Under the pieces are notes generated by a model. That model did not search any database. It was not told the origin of the DNA and was given only the letters and a program-made list of their open reading frames with translations. A stretch of 64,000 nucleotides of DNA from Leptospira montravelensis. GTDB taxonomy: Bacteria > Spirochaetota > Leptospiria > Leptospirales > Leptospiraceae. The translations under genes and the position numbers were made by a program. The DNA lies in the NCBI RefSeq assembly GCF_004770045.1, contig NZ_RQFO01000016.1:273501-337500 (forward strand), given 5' to 3'. This document shows, one piece after another, positions 53,446 to 62,500 of the stretch (its first letter is position 1; every line of letters begins with the position of its first letter).

Positions 53446-54100
53446 TGTCTAAAATTTGATCTACCTCTTTTCGAAATTGTTCGTCGTCGTCCTTGGATTT
53501 GATTTGTTTCCATTTCCGTTCATTGAGAACGGCAAATCCATGAACACCACTCCAAAAACTCATCATAAGTGTATCCGTAGGAATGGAATTTTTTAACTTT
53601 AGTTGTTTTTGACCATATTCCACTATCTTAAACATTCCCATATAAGCGGCATTTCCACATTCTCTCAACTCATCAGAAATAGGATCTCCAGAAACATAAA
53701 TTTCTCCACCAAACATTAGTTCTGTCCTTCTTGGATTTTTCAGTAAAAGAAAAATATATTCCACTCCTGCCTTCTTTATTTTTTCCAACGGATCTTCTGA
53801 AAAAACCCAGGCCCTTTCCATACCTTCACTTAGTTCCCGAAATCCTTCTGAAACCAAAGCTTGGAGAAGATCCATTTTTTTGGGAAAATGTCGGTAGGGG
53901 GCAGTATGACTTACACCGAGATCAGTGGCAATGTCACGGAGACTCAAGGAAGAGACACCCTTTGATTCTAATACCTTTTTAGAATGTTCGAGAACCTCCT
54001 CACGTAGATTGCCGTGGTGATAGGCACTGGATTTGGAGGAAATGGGAGAAATGGGGGAATTTGATTTATTCAGAGATTGTTTTTTTTTGGCTGGTTTCAT
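53420..54100 (-). CDS. TetR family regulator divergent from two membrane-protein genes
   Basis: 226 residues. A basic, Ser/Pro-rich leader (about 1-28) precedes the DNA-binding domain: REEVLEHSKKVLESKGVSSL, LRDIATDLGVSHTAPYRHF and KKMDLLQALV. The C-terminal half resembles the WHG type (MMSFWSGVHGFAVLNE). A perfect 10-base inverted repeat at 54117-54149, just upstream, is probably its own operator and that of the divergent operon. Confidence 0.87.
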   Translation of the reverse strand: MKPAKKKQSLNKSNSPISPISSKSSAYHHGNLREEVLEHSKKVLESKGVSSLSLRDIATDLGVSHTAPYRHFPKKMDLLQALVSEGFRELSEGMERAWVFSEDPLEKIKKAGVEYIFLLLKNPRRTELMFGGEIYVSGDPISDELRECGNAAYMGMFKIVEYGQKQLKLKNSIPTDTLMMSFWSGVHGFAVLNERKWKQIKSKDDDEQFRKEVDQILDIMIEGTRL

Positions 54101-54116
54101 ATCGAAAAATGTTTAC

Positions 54117-54149
54117 AATGTATACTTTCATGTTGACAGAGTATACATT
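54117..54149. promoter_or_regulatory. TetR operator: perfect 10-base inverted repeat
   Basis: AATGTATACT (54117-54126) and AGTATACATT (54140-54149) are perfect complements with a 13-base spacer. The repeat lies 17 bases before the tetR start and covers the -35 of the divergent promoter. Binding would block both transcription units. Confidence 0.75.
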
Positions 54150-54161
54150 GATATTTACACT
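54133..54161 (+). promoter_or_regulatory. Sigma70-type promoter of the membrane-protein operon
   Basis: TTGACA (54133-54138) and TACACT (54156-54161) with a 17-base spacer. The start codon at 54171 lies only about 10 bases after the -10 element, so the mRNA is leaderless or nearly so. The -35 lies inside the operator spacer. Confidence 0.65.
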
Positions 54162-54170
54162 GTCTACATT

Positions 54171-55094
54171 ATGAAATTTGATGACTACAAAAAACAACCA
54201 CTTTTTTGGAACGGGATCATTATGACAGTAATCACTGTCGCCATCCTGCCTCTCTTATTTCTAGACACAAGAACCCTTTTGGGGGCCAATGTCTGGATCA
54301 AACCCTTAAAATTTACCTTATCCGTAGGATTGTATTCAATGACTACAGTTTGGGTAATGGTAAAATTTTTGAAGGGTTGGAAATTCAATGGTAAGATCCA
54401 AATGGCCTTAACCATTACCTCTTTTATCGAAATTGTTCTCATTACTTTACAAGCAAGTCGTGGGGAGATGAGTCATTTTAATATAACAACTGTTTGGAAC
54501 CAAATTATATTTTCCATTATGGGCGTTAGTATCTCCATCTTTTGGGTCTTGCACCTTTGGATGGGTTACAATATTTTTAAAAAAGAGTCTATCTCAAGGT
54601 CTATCAAAGAAAGTTTAGTTTGGGGAATGGTCATTGCTGGATTTGGAATGGTCATTGGGTTTTTTATGACCTCGCCTCGACCAGACCAACTCGAAGCAAT
54701 GAAACAAGGAATCTTTGTAGCGAGTGGTTCCCATCAATTTGGTAGCGGTGATCCAGGAGCGGGAATTTTATTTTTTGGTTGGAGTACTAAACTAGGTGAT
54801 ATGAGAGTTCCTCATTTTTTTGGAATGCACGTCATGCAGGTTTTTGTTTTTTTAGCAGCTTATCTAATGAATAAACAAGATTCTATTTTAAACCAAACAT
54901 TGGTCCGAATTTTGGGAGTTTTATTTTTATTAATCAATCTATTTATGGTAATACAAACCCTAAATGGAGAATCTATCTTTCATTTTAATCCCTTCTTTTC
55001 AAGTGTTTACGGAATCTTATCCCTACTCATTGTGTTTTGTCTGATAAAAATCATTTCCATACCAAAACAATTTCGAAACGAGGTAACTATATGA
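54171..55094 (+). CDS. Multi-pass membrane protein of unknown function
   Basis: 307 residues from ATG 54171; no ribosome site is visible and the promoter is very close, suggesting a leaderless mRNA. About eight hydrophobic segments. Distinct motifs are NVWIKPLKFTLSVGLYSMTT, MTSPRPDQLEAMKQG, GSHQFGSGDPGAG and RVPHFFGMHVMQVF. I do not recognise a named family. It overlaps the ABA4-like gene by 4 bases and is divergent from the TetR gene. Confidence 0.7.
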   Translation: MKFDDYKKQPLFWNGIIMTVITVAILPLLFLDTRTLLGANVWIKPLKFTLSVGLYSMTTVWVMVKFLKGWKFNGKIQMALTITSFIEIVLITLQASRGEMSHFNITTVWNQIIFSIMGVSISIFWVLHLWMGYNIFKKESISRSIKESLVWGMVIAGFGMVIGFFMTSPRPDQLEAMKQGIFVASGSHQFGSGDPGAGILFFGWSTKLGDMRVPHFFGMHVMQVFVFLAAYLMNKQDSILNQTLVRILGVLFLLINLFMVIQTLNGESIFHFNPFFSSVYGILSLLIVFCLIKIISIPKQFRNEVTI

Positions 55095-55528
55095 ACCCTT
55101 CCTTAGTATTTAAAATCGCTAATGGCATAACAGTTTTAGCATGGTTAGTATTAATTTTATCACCAAATCAAATGAAGGTGATACGTCCGTTAAGAGTTTT
55201 TGTTTCAGGGCTATTCCTTGGAGGGATTTATGTATTTTCCCTTATCATTGGAAATGGCCAAACAGAAGGAAACTTTTCAAGTTTAGAATCTGTAAGATTA
55301 TTATTCGCTAATGATTACTTTTTACTAGCTGGTTGGATTCATTACCTAGCTTTTGATTTGTTTTTAGGGACTTGGGAAGCAGAAGACGCTATCAAAGAAG
55401 GAATCAATCGTTGGATTTTAGTTCCTATTTTGGCATTAACATTTTACTACGGCCCTGCAGGTTGGTTACTCTATTTGGTTTTAAGATTTGTGAATTGGAA
55501 GATGACAAAAAAAGTAAATGACACTTAA
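55091..55528 (+). CDS. ABA4-like (DUF4281) membrane protein
   Basis: 145 residues from ATG 55091, with GAGGT 7 bases upstream. Four membrane segments. The pattern FANDYFLLAGWIHYLAFDLFLGTWE and FYYGPAGWLLYLVLR is that of the ABA4-like family; plant ABA4 is linked to neoxanthin synthesis, but the bacterial members have no assigned role. It is translationally coupled to the upstream membrane protein and converges with the ankyrin gene (4-base overlap). Confidence 0.82.
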   Translation: MNPSLVFKIANGITVLAWLVLILSPNQMKVIRPLRVFVSGLFLGGIYVFSLIIGNGQTEGNFSSLESVRLLFANDYFLLAGWIHYLAFDLFLGTWEAEDAIKEGINRWILVPILALTFYYGPAGWLLYLVLRFVNWKMTKKVNDT

Positions 55529-57165
55529 CCACCATATACATCCAGAAGAGAAAGAACTCGTTTACAACGGTTCTTTTTCTCTTCATCACCTTCTAGTTCT
55601 GCAATTTCCAAATTTTCAAAGGCTAGATCTCTACCGGTTTTCTCATCAAAAGTTTTTACATTTGATTTAGCACCAGATTCCAATAATAAAGCAAGGACAG
55701 CAGAATTTCCAAACTTACAGGCTTCATGGAGCGCCGTACTACCACTATTATCTGCAGCATGGATATCGATTCCAGCCTGAATCAATCTTTTTGCCATACT
55801 TGGTTCACCAAAAACAGAACACCAATGAAGCGGAGTCATTCCATTTACAGATTGGAGATTTACTTTAGCACCCTTCCGGATGAGTTCATCCATAAGTGTT
55901 GTTTTTAGTTGCAAACGAAGCGTACTATCTTGGCAGAGTTTAAATATCGCAGTTTCTCCATTGGCATCCATTTGATTGGGATCTGCGCCACGTTCCAAAA
56001 GCCTCATACAAGATTTATATTTTGCGCGAACAAAACATTCTTGCAGAAGAGAAAACCCAAGAGGATTTCGAATTGGATCACTGACAACATAATCAAGAGA
56101 TCCAACTGTTCGAACAAAGGAATCCAAAAGATAGATATCATCTGCATCCAACCAATCTAAAGTTTTGTCCTCGTTGGTAGATTCCAAATTATCACCTAAA
56201 TTGGTTTTATAATTTTCAGGAAATTTATGTTTAAGAATTGGAATAAATAAAGGTTCGGATTCTGAATGACAGACTACTTCATGAAAAAGTTGCCAGTGTT
56301 TTTGATTAGGGATTACTTGGTTAGAAAAAAGAAAAATCAAAGTTTCATTCAATTTTCTTTGTGTCAACTGAAACACAACCAACAAGTTTCCCTCTTTGAA
56401 ATGTACCTCTGATATGGTTGATTGGTCTTCTGGCCAATGGTACATAACAAGCGTTAAAAGTTCATCTTTTGCCTGTTGGTCTAAAAAGGAAAACACTTCC
56501 TGTAATGCTAAAATATTCCCAGACAATGCATATATTTTTGCAGATAATTCGTTAGGTATAAAATCGGGTAGTTTTTTGTCCGAATCTCCATGTTCATCAA
56601 ATTTAATTTGATAAATGCGTGTTGCAGTGAAACTTCCGTGTAAGAATGTATTCCATTCATCAGCGATGGCCAAATACAATTTACCAGCTACAAAACGATC
56701 ATCTAACATATCAACTGTTACCGAAAGTCTAACTGGTGAATTATTTACATTGTGATTGATTATAATATTTAAATTCTTTGATGGAGATTCAGTAGTTATA
56801 TCAAAGAGAAAATTTTTTAATTTAACAATTTCAGGTAATCCTGTGACAGAAATACGTAAATCGTTTTCCGTACCTTCTTCATCTTTTAAAAATACAAGTT
56901 CTTCATTTGACCAATCAGAAATAAAATCTGTAGTATATTTTCCAAAAATTTGACCTTGAAGTTTATGATCGGGTATTTGGTCATCAAAACGAAGATCAAA
57001 TAACACAAGTGAGTCGGAATTAGATTGTTCAATTTCTTTTCGATAATCAAAATGGTTCCACGAACCGCATTTTTTGCAACGATACTTCCCTTTTTTTCCT
57101 TCCACTTTGAAAGTGGATATAGAGTGACCGCTAAAACAATTTGAGCAGGATAAAATCGTTTTCAT
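55525..57165 (-). CDS. Ankyrin-repeat protein with N-terminal zinc ribbon
   Basis: 546 residues. The N-terminus has a treble-clef or ribbon-like CxxC pair (LSCSNCFSG and YRCKKCGSW, Cys7, Cys10, Cys29, Cys32). A long beta-rich middle (about 45-340) is unassigned. The last 200 residues contain four or more ankyrin repeats (RGADPNQMDANGETAIFKL, GAKVNLQSVNGMTPLHWC, GIDIHAADNSGSTALHEA, GAKSNVKTFDEKTGRDLA). A protein-binding role is probable. Converges with the ABA4-like gene. Confidence 0.75.
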   Translation of the reverse strand: MKTILSCSNCFSGHSISTFKVEGKKGKYRCKKCGSWNHFDYRKEIEQSNSDSLVLFDLRFDDQIPDHKLQGQIFGKYTTDFISDWSNEELVFLKDEEGTENDLRISVTGLPEIVKLKNFLFDITTESPSKNLNIIINHNVNNSPVRLSVTVDMLDDRFVAGKLYLAIADEWNTFLHGSFTATRIYQIKFDEHGDSDKKLPDFIPNELSAKIYALSGNILALQEVFSFLDQQAKDELLTLVMYHWPEDQSTISEVHFKEGNLLVVFQLTQRKLNETLIFLFSNQVIPNQKHWQLFHEVVCHSESEPLFIPILKHKFPENYKTNLGDNLESTNEDKTLDWLDADDIYLLDSFVRTVGSLDYVVSDPIRNPLGFSLLQECFVRAKYKSCMRLLERGADPNQMDANGETAIFKLCQDSTLRLQLKTTLMDELIRKGAKVNLQSVNGMTPLHWCSVFGEPSMAKRLIQAGIDIHAADNSGSTALHEACKFGNSAVLALLLESGAKSNVKTFDEKTGRDLAFENLEIAELEGDEEKKNRCKRVLSLLDVYGG

Positions 57166-57200
57166 ATTTCGCTTGTTCCGATAAATAAAACAGGAGAGTT

Positions 57201-57229
57201 TTGACTGATCAATCGAAAATTATTATCTT
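57201..57229 (+). promoter_or_regulatory. Promoter of the SDR/alcohol dehydrogenase group
   Basis: TTGACT (57201-57206) and TATCTT (57224-57229) are 17 bases apart and lie 23 bases before the start at 57252, in the region divergent from the ankyrin gene. Confidence 0.45.
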
Positions 57230-57251
57230 CGTACAAATCAGGTAGGATTTC

Positions 57252-58079
57252 ATGAAGCAAAGTCAATATTTGGTCGTCGGTGGTTCGGGGGAAGCAGGCC
57301 AAAGTGCCATAACCTGCCTAAAAGAGAAACAACCTTCAGCCTATATCATAACAACAACTACAACAAATGAACCTGTGTCGAATGCAGATCTTACACTTTT
57401 CAATAAATCAGCTACGCCAGGACTTTCCAAAAAAATCCAAGAGGATCTGCAAAATCATAAGATTCCACCGAATTTTAAAGCCATCATTTATACACCAGCT
57501 CTCGGTGAAGTAGGTTTTCCTATCAATGAAAGTACACCCAAACAAATAGAAGAAACTTTAAGTATCAGTTTTTATCCTCTTTTGGAGTTGGAACAAACTT
57601 TCAATCCAGACCTTACCGTTGCTTATTCTGCATTTTATTGGTTGAGTCATACTTTGTCTTTTTATGGTTCAATGGGAATAGCCAAATACAAAGGTGATCT
57701 TTGGGCATTAGAAAATCCCCAAAAAAGAAAAATTGTAAGGGCTGGAACATTTTTTTCAAAGAGTGTTCGAGGGATTTCAATTGTCCTCCAACGTACAATG
57801 AAAAAAACAAATAATCCCGACCTTCTAACATTAAAAAGTCGATATGAAAACTCTGATCAAAAATTTATGGACTTTTTTCTTTCCTATGCTTGGGAACATG
57901 AAAAGGTAAACTTTCAAAAAGAATTCGAAACACCTTACCGTCCCACAAAGCGTGAAGATTTAGGTCGCGGCTTAGGCCTAGCCTTGGATTCTACAGAACC
58001 CATTGTTACGGTTCTCGGGGATTGGACTTGGAAAGAAACCGAACTACCACAGATACCCAGTTGGTTCAAACAATTCTAG
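57252..58079 (+). CDS. NAD(P)-binding short-chain dehydrogenase-like protein
   Basis: 275 residues. A Rossmann start YLVVGGSGEAGQSAITCL gives the nucleotide-binding loop, and IIYTPALGEVG plus YSAFYWLSHTLSFYGSMGIAKYKGD suggests an SDR-like Ser-Tyr-Lys site (YG-x-MGIAKYK). The rest is divergent from classical SDRs. It is followed after 57 bases by a zinc alcohol dehydrogenase, with which it may form a two-step pathway. Confidence 0.65.
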   Translation: MKQSQYLVVGGSGEAGQSAITCLKEKQPSAYIITTTTTNEPVSNADLTLFNKSATPGLSKKIQEDLQNHKIPPNFKAIIYTPALGEVGFPINESTPKQIEETLSISFYPLLELEQTFNPDLTVAYSAFYWLSHTLSFYGSMGIAKYKGDLWALENPQKRKIVRAGTFFSKSVRGISIVLQRTMKKTNNPDLLTLKSRYENSDQKFMDFFLSYAWEHEKVNFQKEFETPYRPTKREDLGRGLGLALDSTEPIVTVLGDWTWKETELPQIPSWFKQF

Positions 58080-58136
58080 TTGTAAGATTTAAAGAAGCCT
58101 TATTTAGTAGACCAATCGGTATACCAGAGGTGTTTT

Positions 58137-59159
58137 ATGCGTCGATTGATGTTTCGCAAAAAAGGAATTTTAGAGTGGGAGGAAACAGAACCACTTACCA
58201 TCACAGGAGTAAACCAAGCCATTGTGGAACCCATATCTGTCGCCAGATGTGATTTGGATTTACCTATCCTAAAAGGGGAAACGTTATTTCGTGCCCCATT
58301 CCCAGTTGGCCACGAGTTTGTTGGTAAAATCAAATCGGTCTCTGAAGATTTGGCAAATGTATACTCTGTTGGTATGACAGTTGCTGTGCCTTTCCAAATT
58401 TCCTGCGGTTTTTGCCCATCGTGCCTAAACCATCATACTAATTCTTGCGAATCCGTACCTTATACATCTGGTTATGGAATGCCACCAGGGGCACATCCCT
58501 TTGGGGGAGCCATAACCGATGAAATCAAAATTCCATTCGCCAAACAAATGCTATTTGAGATAGATAAAAAAATAGATCCAGTGGGAATTGCAAGTTTCAG
58601 TGATAATATTGCGGAAGTTTGGAAACTCGCAGGAAGATTTTTAAACCAAAAAAAAGATCCGAAGGTTTTGGTAGTGGGAGGTTTTGCGGGAAGTATTGGA
58701 CTATATACAGCCTTATTTCTCCACCAAACAAAAAAAGCCGATGTATTGTATGTTGATACAGATATTACAAAAATTGATTTAGCTTCGTCGTTAGGAATCC
58801 CTGTGGAACATTTTTCACAATTCCCCAAACCAACTAAAAAATATGATTTAGTTTGTGATGCTTCGGCTAACAAACAAGGTTGGGATTTTGCAGTTCGTTC
58901 TCTGGGTCGAAATGCTATTTTTAGTTCGGCTTCTATCTTTTGGACCAACCAATGGGAAATTCCATATTTAGAAATGTACAACCAAGGTGTTGAAATTCAT
59001 TTGGGACGTGTGGAATCCAAAGATTCGATGGAAGCACTTTATCCTTATATTCTATCTGGAGCTTTTACACCAGAAAAGATAGTCACAAAAACAGCTTCCT
59101 TTAATGAGGCAAAAGAAGCTTGGTTAGAAGAATCAATCAAACTAGTGATTACCAAATAA
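58137..59159 (+). CDS. Zinc-binding alcohol dehydrogenase (MDR family)
   Basis: 340 residues. Catalytic zinc ligands Cys38, His59 and Glu60 (GHEFVGKI), and the structural zinc cysteines C90, C93, C96 and C104 (SCGFCPSCLNHHTNSC) are present. The cofactor domain has VLVVGGFAGSIGLYTALFL. The protein is complete and of usual length for the family; its substrate is unknown. It is 57 bases downstream of the SDR-like gene. Confidence 0.85.
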   Translation: MRRLMFRKKGILEWEETEPLTITGVNQAIVEPISVARCDLDLPILKGETLFRAPFPVGHEFVGKIKSVSEDLANVYSVGMTVAVPFQISCGFCPSCLNHHTNSCESVPYTSGYGMPPGAHPFGGAITDEIKIPFAKQMLFEIDKKIDPVGIASFSDNIAEVWKLAGRFLNQKKDPKVLVVGGFAGSIGLYTALFLHQTKKADVLYVDTDITKIDLASSLGIPVEHFSQFPKPTKKYDLVCDASANKQGWDFAVRSLGRNAIFSSASIFWTNQWEIPYLEMYNQGVEIHLGRVESKDSMEALYPYILSGAFTPEKIVTKTASFNEAKEAWLEESIKLVITK

Positions 59160-59175
59160 AACAAGTCCAATCAAT

Positions 59176-60012
59176 ATGAAATTGTTCTCACGTATTTTTA
59201 ATCAAAATCAAATTACGAATTTTAGATTTAAAGACTGGATTTTTTTATTTCTTATATTTTTTGCGATCCAAAACCTATTTGCAGAATCAATCCAAGAACG
59301 TTTTTTACCTCCCAATGAATTCAAAAGAGTGGAATATGCAAACAATAGTTTTGCGACATACTTACAAAACTTTCCCTTAAAACCAAAAGGAAGCACAGTC
59401 TCTCTCTACAATGGAAAAATCAAAACGAACCAAGTCCATGTTGCCGTTTTGGATTTTCCACTTCTTAAAGCCGACCTCATCCAATGTGCTGATGCGGTGA
59501 TAAAGTTACGAGCCGAGTATTTATATTCGTTAAAACAATATGATAAGATCCATTTTAAAATCAGCAATGGGATGGATGTTGCCTATTCAAAATTTGTAAA
59601 AGGCGAAAGAGTGCAAGTGAATGGAAACAAAACCCATTGGAAAACAGGAAAGTTTACGCAAGGCACAGGCCGCGAAGTATTTGAAGAATATTTAAAATTT
59701 ATTTACATATATGCCGGAACCATATCCTTAAAATCCGAATTAAAGAAAAAACAAATTTCTGACTTAAAACCAGGTGATGTTTGGGTCGAAGCAGGTTCCC
59801 CAGGTCACGTAGTTTTAGTGGTAGATAAAGTAACAGGAAAAGGCGGGCAAACACTTTTCCTTTTAGCACAAAGTTATATGCCATCCCAAGAAATGCACAT
59901 TCTAAAATCAGAAAACATATTCTCTCCTTGGTTTGAAGTTCCTAAAGACGAAACCTTCCCCACTCCCGAATGGGAATTTCCAACAAAAGAAATATATGAA
60001 TTTACAGATTGA
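59176..60012 (+). CDS. DUF4846 family exported protein
   Basis: 278 residues with an N-terminal hydrophobic segment (about 20-37), probably a signal peptide. The body matches DUF4846: ERFLPPNEFKRVEYANNSF, TYLQNFPLKPKGSTVSLYNG, NQVHVAVLDFPLLKADLIQCADAV, and GDVWVEAGSPGHVVLVVDKV near the end. The function is not known; the final part resembles a hydrolase-like fold. It begins 16 bases after the alcohol dehydrogenase. Confidence 0.75.
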   Translation: MKLFSRIFNQNQITNFRFKDWIFLFLIFFAIQNLFAESIQERFLPPNEFKRVEYANNSFATYLQNFPLKPKGSTVSLYNGKIKTNQVHVAVLDFPLLKADLIQCADAVIKLRAEYLYSLKQYDKIHFKISNGMDVAYSKFVKGERVQVNGNKTHWKTGKFTQGTGREVFEEYLKFIYIYAGTISLKSELKKKQISDLKPGDVWVEAGSPGHVVLVVDKVTGKGGQTLFLLAQSYMPSQEMHILKSENIFSPWFEVPKDETFPTPEWEFPTKEIYEFTD

Positions 60013-60045
60013 AGAATCGAACTCTTTTGTTAACCTGATTACGAA

Positions 60046-60636
60046 ATGAATGCACTTAAAAATATAGCCGTATATTGTGGTTCTTCCCCTGGCCAAGATC
60101 CTTATTTTATGACCGCCGCATACGAATTAGGCGAACTACTAGCAACCGAACAAATTGGATTGGTGTATGGCGGAGCCAGTGTGGGTTTAATGGGAGCAGT
60201 GGCAAACGGTTGTTTATCAAAAAACGGTTCCGTTACAGGTGTACTTCCTACATTCTTAAAGAAAAAAGAAATTGAACATAGTGGGCTTGGAAAACTAATC
60301 CTTGTCGAAACCATGCATGAAAGAAAACGAAAGATGTTTGATTTGTCGGACGCATTTGTTGTGTTACCAGGCGGATTTGGAACTATGGAAGAGTTTTTTG
60401 AAATCATCACTTGGTCTCAGTTAGGTTTACATAGCAAACCCATCATCATACTTAACTGGCATGGTTTTTACAATCCCCTCCTCTCACTCATACAAAATAT
60501 GGTAAGTTCCGGTTTTTTAAAAAAGGAAAATGCCGCCCTGGTGCAAGTCCTTGAAAATTCCAAAGACCTTCTTCCCACACTTCAAAACTATTCACCGTCT
60601 AAGACGGAGAAATGGTTGTCCGAAGATACAGTCTAA
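60046..60636 (+). CDS. LOG family nucleotide 5'-monophosphate phosphoribohydrolase
   Basis: 196 residues, typical length. The family motif PGGFGTMEE (108-116) and the Rossmann-like start VYCGSSPG, LVYGGASVGLMGAVA are present, along with MHERKRKMF. LOG-type enzymes split AMP or cytokinin riboside monophosphates into base and ribose 5-phosphate; in bacteria many are also nucleotide-salvage enzymes. It follows DUF4846 with 33 bases between. Confidence 0.9.
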   Translation: MNALKNIAVYCGSSPGQDPYFMTAAYELGELLATEQIGLVYGGASVGLMGAVANGCLSKNGSVTGVLPTFLKKKEIEHSGLGKLILVETMHERKRKMFDLSDAFVVLPGGFGTMEEFFEIITWSQLGLHSKPIIILNWHGFYNPLLSLIQNMVSSGFLKKENAALVQVLENSKDLLPTLQNYSPSKTEKWLSEDTV

Positions 60637-60663
60637 GATTCTATTACCAATAGGAAATGCAAT

Positions 60664-61446
60664 ATGCGTAATCTGTTAAGTGGTTTTCTAAATTTTATTC
60701 TCATTACATCGATTTTTAACAGCTTGGGTATTGTAGCAAATCCAAGTAACGATCGACAAGGATACCAGGAAACTCGTCTTAATCCACTACGACAATTGAC
60801 TCCCGAGGCCAACCGAATTCTCAATGCTCCACCAGAAGTTCACCACCAAGTCACAACTTTTGAAAGTCGCGTAACTGACAGCACTGCTTATCCATACATC
60901 AAAACTACAATCAACTTTGTCAAAGGCCATCATTCCTTTAAGGCATTTTTATCTGATGGGCAAGAAATTTCCTACTCTACTCGCGGGGAACATATTTGGC
61001 ACTCCCAATGTTATGGAGACCTTTGTATATTAGTCACACAAAAGAATTTGTTAGGTGTTAGTAACTCAAGCACTGAATGGGAAAAAGGACATCATTTTGG
61101 CGAAGAACGATACCAGATCGCTATGGGCCACAAAGCAGCTTTAGTTATGAGCGATCGAAAATTATTTTTATATAATAGTTATACCAACCATTGGGAAACC
61201 ATCAGCCTTGAACAGGAAATCATTCGTTCTTTTGCCAATCTTTATGACAAAGTGGCCATTATTACAACACGCCGCATGATTGTAATTGATTTACCATCAG
61301 AAACTCAATTTGAAGAAAACTTATTACTTCGAAGCATCGGCCAATTCGAAATGCGAGATAGTTTTATTAATTTTTATTCAGGAGATAAACTTTGGATGTT
61401 TCGCCACCAAACAGAAGCATTCGAAGAGGTTGATCTAACAGATTAA
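60664..61446 (+). CDS. Exported protein of unknown function
   Basis: 260 residues. A hydrophobic N-terminus (about 5-25) is a signal peptide. The rest is strand-rich with propeller-like repeats (HKAALVMSDRKLFLYNS, YTNHWETISLEQ, YDKVAIITTRRMIVIDL, YSGDKLWMFRHQTEAFEEV), so a small beta-propeller is plausible. I do not recognise a family. Starts 27 bases after the LOG gene. Confidence 0.6.
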   Translation: MRNLLSGFLNFILITSIFNSLGIVANPSNDRQGYQETRLNPLRQLTPEANRILNAPPEVHHQVTTFESRVTDSTAYPYIKTTINFVKGHHSFKAFLSDGQEISYSTRGEHIWHSQCYGDLCILVTQKNLLGVSNSSTEWEKGHHFGEERYQIAMGHKAALVMSDRKLFLYNSYTNHWETISLEQEIIRSFANLYDKVAIITTRRMIVIDLPSETQFEENLLLRSIGQFEMRDSFINFYSGDKLWMFRHQTEAFEEVDLTD

Positions 61447-61504
61447 TTTTTTTTCCGAATCTTATAAGAAATTTGGGCGCCTCACATTAGTTTGTTGTTT
61501 CTCT

Positions 61505-61690
61505 ATGATTCGTGGACGTGACCGCGCTTTCCGCTCCAATCTTTCCCATTTGGTTTGTTACAAATATCTTTACTCACCGGAAAGGATTTCCGCTCCAATC
61601 GCTGGCGCGGGTGTTTATACAGTAAAAAACAAAGGGAATCGAAACCAGGTTAAAGAATTTTTAATGCAAGTTTATGCAGAAATGAGGTGA
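61505..61690 (+). CDS. Possible small protein, doubtful
   Basis: 61 codons from ATG 61505. The sequence has a plausible ending (VKNKGNRNQVKEFLMQVYAEM) but no recognised family and no ribosome site. A 14-base direct repeat TTTCCGCTCCAATC occurs in it at 61528-61541 and 61587-61600. It may be a remnant or chance open frame; otherwise the 61447-61698 gap contains nothing recognisable. Confidence 0.25.
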   Translation: MIRGRDRAFRSNLSHLVCYKYLYSPERISAPIAGAGVYTVKNKGNRNQVKEFLMQVYAEMR

Positions 61691-61698
61691 ATACTCTA

Positions 61699-62391
61699 TC
61701 ATCTATAACCATTAACAACTCTTAACAACTGCAATATATCGATCTTCTCTTCCTTTGATTGGATCAGAAAAGAGGAAATACCATTTTGAGAGAATGTTTT
61801 TTTGAATTTAACTTTGATTCCATTCGGATCAGAAACACAATTAACATTCTCTTGTTTAAAACCTAAACCTAAAAATTCATTTCGGGTATCTTCTGGATTT
61901 GCCGTCTCTAAAATAAACGATTCCATTTCCCACAGTGAGGTTTTAGATAATTCTTCGAATTTTTTTAGTAAATCATCAGTTTTATATTCGATAAAGAAAG
62001 TTTGGAAACCTTCCAAAAAACGATCCAACAATATAATTTCCGAGATGACTACCTCCTCATTCTTTGCATTAAAAACTTTTTGCTCCATAACATGAGACAC
62101 AGTAAATTCTAAATTTTCTAATTCACTTTTCGTATCAATGATACTTAAATTGGATTGTAATGCAAAACCAACAAATTGATTGATTAGAAAATTCGTTTCC
62201 ACTTTCTCTGTTTTGTTTTCATACCAAAGAATTTCTAAAATTCCATTTCTAAAAGCAAACATCCCGCTTTGAAAGGATCCATAATTTGTTAAGGGTATTA
62301 AAGTGGTTAACTGAAATCGATTTTTTAAAAACTGAAATGTTTTTTCTGGTTCATAAGAATAGAGAAGGAAATGATCGAAATTGGAAATCAT
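61699..62391 (-). CDS. VOC/glyoxalase-like protein
   Basis: 230 residues and soluble. It starts with the VOC-type entry MISNFDHFLLYSYEPEKTFQFL and GMFAFRNGILEILWYE, which suit a glyoxalase-like beta-alpha-beta-beta-beta unit; a second weaker unit ends with GLGFKQENVNCVSDPNGIKVKF. Metal ligands could not be confirmed. Function unknown. Confidence 0.6.
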   Translation of the reverse strand: MISNFDHFLLYSYEPEKTFQFLKNRFQLTTLIPLTNYGSFQSGMFAFRNGILEILWYENKTEKVETNFLINQFVGFALQSNLSIIDTKSELENLEFTVSHVMEQKVFNAKNEEVVISEIILLDRFLEGFQTFFIEYKTDDLLKKFEELSKTSLWEMESFILETANPEDTRNEFLGLGFKQENVNCVSDPNGIKVKFKKTFSQNGISSFLIQSKEEKIDILQLLRVVNGYR

Positions 62392-62500
62392 GACAGCCTA
62401 TGTTTTATCTATCCCAATGAAACAATTCCCAGGGTCTATGGCCTTTACATAATAGTATATCTTCTCTTTCTATTTTCATTTTTGGTCTTAGATTCATCCG

